From Locusta migratoria (taxonomy: Eukaryota > Arthropoda > Insecta > Orthoptera > Acrididae): DNA of 64,000 nt. This document shows, piece after piece, positions 55,690-64,000 of the stretch (position 1 is the stretch's first letter; every line of letters starts with the position of its first letter). The stretch is taken from positions 837,568,094 through 837,632,093 of the forward strand of contig CM048744.1 in assembly GCA_026315105.1 (NCBI GenBank). Reading direction: 5' to 3'. The translations under genes and the position numbers were made by a program. The notes under the pieces are model-generated. The model saw nothing but the letters and a program-made list of their open reading frames with translations, ran no database searches and was not told where the DNA came from.

Positions 55690-55871
55690 AAGTTGGTTCG
55701 CAAATAGATCTCGCCGCAATGAATGACTCCTTTCTTTTAATATTTTGCACTCCAACTCGTGCATAATTTCCGTGTCACTCTCCCCCAGTTATCACGATAA
55801 TACAAAACGAGCTGTCCTTCTATGAACTGTCTCTATGTCCGTGGTGATGATTCCACAATACTCCAAAATAG
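55690..55871 (-). pseudogene. CR1/Jockey-like LINE fragment
   Basis: Minus strand reads ILEYCGIITTDIETVHRRTA, then RFVLS and HELECKILKER, the post-palm region of the 18-kb LINE family. Confidence 0.65.
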
Positions 55872-56073
55872 ACGGCGGATTAGCCACGCGTACTGGAATA
55901 TCGTGGCTGCGGTGCGCGTGTCCTACCGCCGTCGGGGGTTCGATTCCCCTCTCGAGCGTGGGTGTTTGTGTTGTCCTTAGTTTAGTTTACCTTAGATTAA
56001 GTAGTTTGCAAGCTAGGGACTGGTGACCAAGCAGTTGAGGCCCATAGATTTACAAACATTTGAACATTTTTGA
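55872..56073 (+). mobile_element. Mosaic SINE: third head type on a group B-like tail
   Basis: The head (GGATTAGCCACGCGTACTGG, box B GGGGGTTCGATTCCCC) differs from groups A and B. The tail follows group B spacing with GGGACTGGTGACCAAGCAG. Flanked by ACTCCAAAATAG (55860-55871) and ACTCCAAATTAG (56074-56085). Confidence 0.85.
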
Positions 56074-56103
56074 ACTCCAAATTAGGATTGTTGTTGTTGT
56101 TTA

Positions 56104-56133
56104 TTAAGCTTATGGGACTTAACTACGGTGCAA
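56104..56133 (-). mobile_element. SINE group A tail fragment
   Basis: TTAAGCTTATGGGACTTAAC and TACGG only. Confidence 0.6.
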
Positions 56134-57286
56134 GCGTGAAGATCGGGGTGAGAGTTTAAAATTGGGAATGATTAATTTTTAAAACTCAGAACCACCAACT
56201 GCAAACCAAATTCCTAAACATGCAAAAACACTGGAACTGTGATTGCGACTGTTTGACTCGTTTTCTAGGGGATGATATAACACGTTCACAGCTTTCCTTC
56301 CCTGCATATGATTAACAAAACAAATTCAAAATAAAATCAAGTTCATGAGAGAAAAGGGTGTACTAACTACTATTTTTGAAAATATGTGAAAGTTCACTTT
56401 ATGTTGTTTAATTCACAATCTTAGAACCCTTTGGCTGATACGTCTGTATGTCGACACATTTATCAAATAAAGTTATAGCTCGTGAGCCCCCAGACAAAAT
56501 GAATATTTGTCGCAAATTGTTTTCACATCATGTGGCTGTCTCAAACACTGTTCATGTTCATGCCTATGCGACGACACGTTTTACATTAACAAATCACAGT
56601 CACTTTAATTCAATGCGATGCACACCTTGTTCCACCGGCTAAATATTCACCAACACACAGTAGCACTCGATTCAACTTGGTGCAGTCTACAATGAGCAAC
56701 CACACGTGGCGATTACCACACACAACTCTATAACCTCCACCTCGCGATCCACATGCCGACTGATGCAGAGCGACGCCGCCCGGCCAGCTCCCCACGTGCT
56801 CCCGCCTCGTCACTTCCTACCCACGCGCGCGTGCGCGCCAAAAGCTCAACTGCTGGGGTTTTTTCCCCACGTCATCAACTTCCCCCTGTGAGTTGTTCTA
56901 ACCGACTTGCCAACGTACAGCGCTCAGCCAATACATTACTAAAACTTTACTTAAAATCAAAATAATTACACTACACATTAAACAAATATCTTCTTAAGTT
57001 TTTATATTAGTATAAACATCCTTTGTACTATTTATTATAATCGTGCAATTTCTTATATCACAGATAAGTGATTTAACTGAATATTTCAAGGTAAAAATAC
57101 ACAAGATTAATTGAAAATAAAATGAGAGATAGTTAATATATTATTTTTATAAACAAACATTGCCATGCTAGTTGTGTAACTGTCTTGTCTTCGTTGGAAA
57201 TTTATTACTTTTCATTGTCAATTAAACATATGTGACTATATCAGCTAATGTATTGTTTATTTATCAACATGCTATTTTAAAATGAG
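56134..57286. other. No recognised gene
   Basis: A short GC-rich patch lies at 56.73-56.88 kb. Otherwise AT-rich. Confidence 0.5.
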
Positions 57287-57437
57287 GGCCACTACAGTCG
57301 GGGGTTCGAATCCCCCCTCGGGCATGGATATTTGTGCCGTCCTTAGTCTTAGCTATTTCATAAGTAGTTTGTAAGCTTAGGGACTGATAACCCCGTAGTT
57401 AAGTCCCATAAGTTCTACAAACATTTGAACATTTCAT
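57287..57437 (+). mobile_element. SINE group A, 5'-truncated
   Basis: Starts GGCCACTACAGTCGGGGG, within a few bases of the truncation points at 6730 and 45425. No clear duplication. Confidence 0.85.
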
Positions 57438-58091
57438 TAGACAAATCGACGGTACTTTTATTATTGTACTTCCTAATTGGATTCTTTTCACTTCGTTGTG
57501 ACATTTTCTACCCAAAAACAAAAATTAAAGGGAGACAATAAGCAAACTGAACTCGATTCAGTGGAATCTCGATATTTCGAGTCTCGGAATTACGAGTTTG
57601 CGATAAATAAGAGCGTCATATAAGAAAACAACTGGTGGTACATTCTGTCTTCACAGAAAAATGAACTGCACCAGTGTAACGCGAAGTAAGTATTGAAAAG
57701 ACTTTAGAACTTTAGTCTGACAATGTAAATTACTGTTTAAAAATTTTGTTTTAAAAAAAAGGTAATATTTTTTTACACATATATTCTTTTCAAAGTCGAT
57801 TTTCTTTTTCAAACGCGAATTTGGATAGTTCGAAGTGATCCCTGTCCCGTCACCTCGAACTAACGAGACTACTGAATAGCTACAACAGATTCCACAGTCC
57901 TGCATACCTTCTTGGAGGAAGATAGTCTTTAGATACACAACAAACATGCCAAATGGATAGTACAAAATTCCAGAGCCTCAACATGATTACCACAATACAA
58001 TATACGCAGAAAGTAATCATTTGTTTCTTTCCATTTTCAGCCTTTACGATTTTGTTCTTGAGTGCGTTTGCTTTATGTTGCCATCTTAACT

Positions 58092-58124
<33 letters not shown>

Positions 58125-58404
58125 AGTCGACATACAAGTTTACAAGTCTCCTTTTTGGCATTTCAGATGACATATCAGCTCAATCATTACTGCAGAAAGT
58201 ATTGAGAGAAATAAAGTCACAATTCCTACTACCAATATGACTGTTGTCAGTATAAATTTATGCAAACTGGACAGGAAAAGATGTGTATTAAATGATGAAT
58301 GATCAATGTTTCCTACAACCATATTAGTTATTACAAAAAGCTTTTCGCTTTCAAGGAAATTCATAAATAAAACTTCACAGCATGACAATGCGAAAACCCG
58401 TTCA
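57438..58404. other. No recognised gene; T29 run
   Basis: T run at 58094-58122. Nothing else recognised. Confidence 0.5.
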
Positions 58405-58960
58405 ATTACGTGTTTTAAAACCGTCTGTGTAGCTGCTTTGGATGCAACGCTGTGTTAGCTGAGTGGTACAAAGCGCCTACTTAGGCTCATTGCATGCAAT
58501 TAAGAAGGGAAATCCGAATTTAGAAGACTACATTCATTTTGCAATGAAGAGAATTTTTCTCTGAGGAAGCATTATAAATATGAACAAAATTTTCAGAGAT
58601 TTTTAATTGCCTTTTTATATCAAGACTGAGAAGTAAATGAAGAATATTAAGTGGTACACGCATTATCGAAACATGGAGTCTAAACAAAATTGGTTTTTTA
58701 AGTAAACATATTGAGTGCAGTGACAAGTATTTTCAGACTTCATGGAGAATGATTTGTATTGTAATTATAAGTTTATCAAAAATGTAAACCAAGAAAGTTG
58801 ATTGTATTGAAAAAAAAATACTTAGTAAGTAGGAGGTCCCGTGTTCGAATCCCGGCCACAGCACAAATTTTAATGCAATGCCTCTCCCTGTACCTTTAAT
58901 ACCTTTGCTATAACGAGACAATGTTGTCTCAAGGAAATGTATTATTGTTGATACCGATTA
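58405..58960 (+). mobile_element. Group I SINE split in its anticodon loop
   Basis: Left part has GTGTTTTAAAACCG, GCTTTGGATGCAACG and TGTTAGCTGAGTGGTACAAAG. Right part resumes at TAAGTAGGAGGTCCCG, GTTCGAATCCCGGCC, CAGCACAAATTTTAATG and the terminal hairpin GAGACAA/TTGTCTC. Confidence 0.85.
58485..58818 (+). mobile_element. 334-bp poly-A insert in the tRNA-like anticodon loop
   Basis: Flanked by TACTTAG (58478-58484 and 58819-58825). AT-rich, ends GAAAAAAAAA. No ORF and no match to other families in the window. Probably the 3' end of a LINE or of a retrocopied transcript. Confidence 0.8.
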
Positions 58961-60471
58961 ATTAATTACTAACGGAGTATATCACTATAAGATAAGATTG
59001 CTTTATATTGTGCTTAACAACAAAATACCCGCAATTTTCACGCGGTATGAGAGACTGCTAGCAGTTAAACGGCGCACCGTCAACTGAGGTAACGCGTCGT
59101 TGTTGACTTTTAATGATACATTTTTTTCCGGATTTTACCGCTGGTGTTGTCACAAGATCAAAGTTGAAAACCGGAATTGAAATTTAACTAAGCGTTAGAT
59201 CAACAATGAATATTAATTTTTGAAATGGTTAATACACTGAAAAGGTCACATAAGATTCTGCCGTCGGTTTTCAGTAGCAAAGTAAGTTAAAAATTACGAC
59301 AATACCAGAAAGCACCATTATATAAGAAAATAGCGGAATCAGTTACCTGGTATGCATTCATTGGTGGAAGCCGTGACACTGCAGTTGAACCTGTATGAAT
59401 TGATTAATATCTTCGTTCTCGTAAACTGATGCTTGGTTTCATGCCTATTAATTATTAAAGTCTTAAGACCGTGTGCAATTTTGATCACTATGGTTATTGA
59501 AAGTTAAAGAAATTATCGGACTTCGCTTTTAACAGAATGAAGATTTCCTGCAGGCATTGAATTCAATTTTTAATATAAAAGAGAGTAAATAAATTTTGCA
59601 TCGAGAATGTTCTTTTGTCATCATGAGACAATAGGCAACAATGACCAAGCATCAATTTACTAATATTGCTGAAAATCAAGTCATAAATTAAATGAAAGAT
59701 GTGGAGAAATAGTAATTATTTAAATAAAATAGGAATTCCAAATGAAATTTAAAGTTTATTAAGTTAAAGGATGCTAACCAGGGCTCACACTTACATAGTT
59801 CGGGAGAGAATAAAATACGCCCGCTCAGTATAAAGGTAGAAAAACGAGACGACAAGCGATTCCGTTTTCTCTCCAGATCGTTTGAAATAGTTGAACGATT
59901 ACTTGAAACAAGGATAATAAGAGATTTATTTGCCAGAGAGAACGGATGCTAGCGACAAGCGTCGCAGATATGATTTTCAATAAAAAAAAAAAAATATATA
60001 TTAATGTATCGCTACAGACTGAATCCAAACAGAACGCGACCAGACTTCATCAGTAAGTTCAAGAAAGGTAATTTCGGCCAAACCGAAGATTCTGCTCATT
60101 TCCGGGCGAATGCGAAACTGCGACCGAAACCAATTTTTTGCCGAAACTGGCCGTAACCGAAAACGAATATTCGGTGGGTCCTTAGGAGAAACTCAATGTT
60201 CCAGAATCCTGCTGCAAACCGACATCATTTTATCGATCACTGCTGTTGCCTTTGTTGAACACTGAAGTGGCATATGGAGCTTTCCGGTCTTCGGGTACTA
60301 CTAATCTTCCACTGAGCCTCGCGAGGAACCTTGCCCCAGAGGTGTTCTCGACAGAGGCGCGGCGACCGGTGACCGCTGACGTCACCAGCGCCTCAGAGCA
60401 ACGCCCTGCCCTGGCAGTGACGTCACGCCGGCTGGGCCAGACCGCCCCAATCTCCACTGTTCGCCAGAGAC
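58961..60471. other. No recognised gene; CGAAAC-rich words near 60.1 kb
   Basis: 60080-60175 carries repeated CCGAAAC/ACCGAA and ATTCGG words, possibly a hAT subterminal region. 60.3-60.47 kb is GC-rich. Confidence 0.45.
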
Positions 60472-60686
60472 ATGTGCACCATAGACCAAAGATGACAGAC
60501 TGCGCGTGTCCCGCAGACATATATTACTAGACTGGCAATGCCTTATACAGTATCATTGGTGTCAGTGAAGTCTCGCCGCCATATTTCTATACTATAACGT
60601 GAGAACAGTCGTTTGCGTTATTACGGAAAACAGTTGAAAAATACCGATGAACCGACGTAACTACGCTGTCTTTAGACTTTTGACAT

Positions 60687-60755
60687 ATGGGAAATTCGTG
60701 TGTTGTATGTGGCTATAATTTTTTCAGCTGGATTAAGCTTCGACACATGCCGTAG
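60687..60755 (+). pseudogene. Possible THAP-domain start (22 codons)
   Basis: MGNSCVVCGYN has the start spacing of a THAP zinc finger (C-x2-C close to the initiator). A stop follows after LRHMP, and the later Cys/His pair is not seen. Weak on its own. Its position inside an 8-bp-TSD element gives it some support. Confidence 0.3.
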
Positions 60756-61108
60756 AGTAATGAGTTGTATTGATTTGCTGTTATTACTGATCTGTACAAA
60801 TTTCATTCAACTTCGGAGTTTCTTTCAGTAGTATGGTCATCAAAAGTGTTGTTTATTGTGGATAACACGCATCGTTCTTCTTTTGAGAGTTCTTACGAAA
60901 TCTACAGTCTGCTTTGACACACACCACTAATGAGTCGCATTTCCTGTTTCTATTAATCGGTTACTAATTTCGATCAACTTCGGTTTTCTTAATAGTATGG
61001 CCGTTATAAATGTGATATTTGTCGTGGATGACAAACATCTTTATTCTTCTGAGTATTTTTCAGATAAGTACAGTCTGTTTTAACTGTACATAACAGTAAA
61101 ATTTTACT

Positions 61109-61313
61109 GTTCAAAATGTTCAAATGTTTGTATAGTCTATGGGACTTAACTATGGGGTCATCAGTCCCTAAACTTACAAACTACTTATGAACTACTTACG
61201 AACTAGGACGGCACAAATATCCATGCCCGAGGGGGGGAATTCGAACCCCCGACCGTAGTGGCCGTGCATACCGTGACTGATGCGCCTTAGTCTCCTCGGC
61301 CACCGCGGCCGGC
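61109..61313 (-). mobile_element. SINE group A with TSD
   Basis: Flanked by AAAATTTTACT (61098-61108) and AAAATATTACT (61314-61324). Confidence 0.95.
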
Positions 61314-61321
61314 AAAATATT

Positions 61322-61665
61322 ACTTACCGCACAGCGGCCTCACATGATTATGTTGTCAACATCAACAAAACGGTAGAAAGCCCTCACCAAGATGTTAATA
61401 TTCTTATAAATCCACACAGACTAACTTGATTAGTGTTTTGTACAGACTATGAAGTAAATAAATAATGCTGTTTCTGCTCTTTGGTAGACAGGTTCTTGAA
61501 AGTACCCTCGTTCACTCAGTAAAACTAACTGCCCTCGTAAATGAAGACTTCATGACAGAACATTTGCGTTGTTATGCGATTGGCTAATGCCAGCGTCACA
61601 TGATTGACAGCATAATCACTCGAGGCCATGGCCGCCAGGACGCTAAGTAAAATTTAACCGTACAT
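61322..61665. repeat. Repeat related to 3457-3650, with partly inverted ends
   Basis: The left portion matches 3457-3650. TTACTTACCGC and GCGGCCTCACATGATTATG at the left return inverted near 61600-61665 (CATAATCACTCGAGGCC, GGCCGCC, CTAAGTAAAA), suggesting a MITE-like unit. Confidence 0.5.
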
Positions 61666-62558
61666 AACACATTCTTCTCATAACAAGATTCAACAGTGTA
61701 CGCATATGTGTTAAACTAAATTATTGCGGAAGTATAAGCCCAAACGGAAATCATGTTCAAAGCAGTTAGTAAAGTTTACAACGTCATGTAGTATCAGAAA
61801 ATCATAGTAGTATCGTACGAAAGCTTTTTGAGGTGAGGTGAGACAAGATGGCGGCGTCAGGCTTCAGTCACAAATGGACGTTTGCCAGTCTAGTAATGTA
61901 TGTGGCGTGTCCCTATCTCTGCTGTGTTGTGGTTTGAAACCAACATCTAAAATTGCCCCTAGTCACGTGACAGTTTTCCTCATTATGAGCAACAGTTTTT
62001 CTCTTTTACAGGTGAAATCAAGCGTTGATTTGAACAATAAAACTACTTCTCGTATTCCTATTACACATCTAGTAGTAATGGTAACGTAATTTCATCTTAT
62101 TAGTAATATTAATACAGTGATTGTTGTGTTTACATGTGCTCAGCTGAAAAGTACCGTATTGTCAGTTATTTTTAGAAGCAACAGAAGTACATTTGTTCGG
62201 TGTTTGTGTTACGCTATGAATGTTTTACTATTTGCAATTTATGAATGTGATTATCGATGGGGAGATACTTCAAGCTGCTCTTGAGCAATTTTATATGTCA
62301 GCAGGTTAGTCATTTCTGGTGAAAATCTGCTTTCAATAACGTTATACAAAGCCAAACATTCATACATACTATTCACTATACCTATATAGTCACTTCATGC
62401 CGTGTGCATCAATAATGTTTCCTCGCTACCGCGTTGTTTACATTAAACAGCCAATACTTTGGTTGTTTTACGTTTTGGCATCGCGGTCTGCGGAAAAAGT
62501 CTTAAAATATAAACGGCTGTATTTTGTTAAAATCGTACGTTATGGATGGAAACAAATT
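61666..62558. other. Transposon interior, no ORF recognised
   Basis: Frames here are short. The ATGGCGGCG word at about 61849 is noted under the host element. Confidence 0.45.
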
Positions 62559-62570
62559 TCATTTCTTATA

Positions 62571-62770
62571 GCCGGCCGCGGTGGCCGAGGGGACTGAGGC
62601 GCTTAAGTCACGGTCTGCACGGCCACTACGGTCGGGGGTTCGAATCCCCCCTCGGGCATGGATATTTGTGCCGTCCTTAGTATTAGCTAGTTCGTAAGTA
62701 GTTTGTAACTTTAGGGACTGATGACCCCGTAGTTAAGTCCCATAAGCTATACAAACATTTGAACATTTGA
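62571..62770 (+). mobile_element. SINE group A with TSD
   Basis: Flanked by TCATTTCTTATA (62559-62570 and 62771-62782). Confidence 0.95.
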
Positions 62771-62857
62771 TCATTTCTTATAAAAGCACAACGAAACATG
62801 TCATATGTATTGTGAGAAATCGTAAGGAAGCTGATGCTCCTTTCAAACTGATATTTT

Positions 62858-63057
62858 GCCGCGGTGGAGTAGCCGAGCGGTCTAAAGCGTCTCGCTGCGA
62901 AGCGCGCGGTTGCTCGCCGTGGAGGTTCGAGTCCTCCCTGGGGCATGGGTGTGTGTGTGTTGTCCTTAGGTTAGTTTACCTAGGTTTAAGTAGTTTGTAA
63001 GCTACGGACTGATGACCACGCTGTTTGGTCCGATAGATTTACAAACATTTGAACAAC
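62858..63057 (+). mobile_element. SINE group B with TSD
   Basis: Flanked by CTGATATTTT (62848-62857) and CTGATATTTG (63058-63067). Confidence 0.9.
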
Positions 63058-63468
63058 CTGATATTTGATCTTCTACTCCTGTGTATAATGCAAACTGAAA
63101 GACTAACAGTACAACGACAATAATCTTTCGCATACATTATGTAGATATGTTGCTTATAACATGACTGTCAATACGTTTCAGCTAGGGATATGTAAAAAAC
63201 TGTAGCTATCGCATTAATTCCTGCACTTGCGGAGAACTAACGCCAATTTTACTATTAAAGATGTAATAAGAAAACACTAATACGTTTTATTGTTCAAATA
63301 TACGCTTAATTTCCACTACAAAGATAAAGAACTGCAACTCTCAGCTATATTTCGCATTACTCATAATGATGAAAACGGTTTCCTGCCCCGAGTCACGTGA
63401 CTCAGATGTTGGTTTCAGTGTAATGACGTCACGTTCAGTCTATATTATCTATGGTCTATGATGTGCAC

Positions 63469-63835
63469 CGTTAAACGTTAAAGTGTTACTCTGCGGACAA
63501 TTTAACGGAAGTTAACGTTAATCGTTAACGCGTATTGTACAGCCACGAAAATATATTCATTCATTTATGTTGTTATATTATTGAAATCAGCAATCAAGAA
63601 AACGTGTTACGCTACCTGATATGTAAGCAAAATGTTTTGGATCCGCGATTTTAAATAGGGCTAGGAGTATAAATAATAACTAGTATGCCTCGGCCACTTT
63701 ATCGTGGAAGTTGGTCGTGAGTGTAAACAAATAATGTCTAATCACATACTATAGTGTAAAATAGCCTTCGCAAGAGTAATTTGCTTTGGGGGGAAAAGTC
63801 TTGTTCTTTGATATTATTTGTCTTGTACTCAAATA
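63469..63835. other. Short block rich in GTTAAC/CGTTAA words
   Basis: 63470-63530 repeats TTAAACG, TTAACGG, GTTAACGTTAA and CGTTAACGCG. The rest is unrecognised. Confidence 0.5.
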
Positions 63836-64000
63836 TTATGAATTATCTCGAACATAAAGATCTATTAACCCAAGGTCAACACGCATTTAGAAAATATCGT
63901 TTATGCGAAACACAACTAGCTCTTTATTCACACGAAGTGATGAATGCTATCTACAAGGATTCGCAAATACATACCGTATTTCTTGATTTCCAGAAGGTTT
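63836..64000 (+). pseudogene. LINE reverse transcriptase, 5'-truncated, runs off the window
   Basis: Reads NYLEHKDLLTQGQHAFRKY, LCETQLALYSHEV and HTVFLDFQKVF, the fingers and A-box start of a CR1/Jockey/L2-type RT, where the consensus is 'VFLDFSKAFD'. The frame is open to the last base. Whether the rest is intact is not visible. Confidence 0.8.

Larger units (their letters stand above)
60480..63460 (+). mobile_element. DNA transposon with 8-bp TSD, P- or hAT-like, decayed
   Basis: ATGTGCAC flanks it (60472-60479 and 63461-63468). Ends: left CATAGACCAAAGATGACAGA and right, reverse-complemented, CATAGACCATAGATAATATA. Both P elements and hATs make 8-bp duplications. A THAP-like start near the left end favours P. 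Subterminal inverted words GCCGCCAT (60576)/ATGGCGGC (61849) and GTCACGTGAC (61962 and 63393) are present. Three SINEs are nested inside. No transposase core was recognised. Confidence 0.6.

Noticed and set aside
1..64000. CRISPR array or bacterial operon
   Set aside because: No regularly spaced direct repeats with unique spacers. Sequence is clearly eukaryotic.

Overview
The window is repeat-rich, AT-rich animal DNA. The dominant repeat is a tRNA-headed SINE superfamily of about 200 bp, present in about 25 full or partial copies. Together with Tc1/mariner, hAT/P-like and PIF/Harbinger DNA transposons and RTE-, CR1/Jockey- and L1/Tx1-like LINEs, this composition points to a large insect genome, most likely a grasshopper or locust (Schistocerca-like). 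That assignment is from recognition only and was not searched. I see no convincing host protein-coding gene. All credible coding sequence belongs to mobile elements.

Layout. 0-5 kb: a PIF/Harbinger-like element (TTA target duplication, MADF-like ORF) holds a nested hAT-like element full of GGTTTC words. Next comes a GC-rich stretch with two NRF1-type palindromes. 5-10 kb: foldback elements, one with a perfect 34-bp hairpin, plus SINEs. 10-14 kb: a nested SINE pair and a decayed RTE-type LINE cut by a SINE and by a TA-flanked MITE with about 50-bp inverted ends. 14.7-16.1 kb: a dead Tc1 element. 16.8-17.5 kb: a SINE composite with three tRNA-like heads inside one target duplication. 18-19.4 kb: a minus-strand LINE interrupted twice by SINEs. 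23.3-29.8 kb: the centrepiece, a full-length L1/Tx1-like LINE (24196-29650) with ORF1 and an uninterrupted 1107-codon ORF2, inserted in the box A/D-loop region of a tRNA-like SINE head. 29.8-41 kb: mostly unrecognised DNA with a tandem-repeat element and a large foldback. 41-43 kb: a decayed mariner-type transposase plus SINE mosaics. 43-60 kb: SINEs, microsatellites and LINE debris. 60.5-63.5 kb: an 8-bp-TSD transposon carrying three SINEs. 63.8-64 kb: a LINE reverse transcriptase running off the window.

The main theme is nesting. Five insertions of different kinds (a LINE, two copies of a short poly-A element, a 334-bp poly-A insert and one SINE) lie inside tRNA-like heads of other SINEs. 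The LINE and one short element enter at the same tRNA coordinate, just after box A. This suggests that tRNA-like or RNA polymerase III-type sequence is a preferred landing site, but the sample is small. A second theme is the 3' core shared by SINE groups A and B, which keeps a short stem through a covarying base pair.
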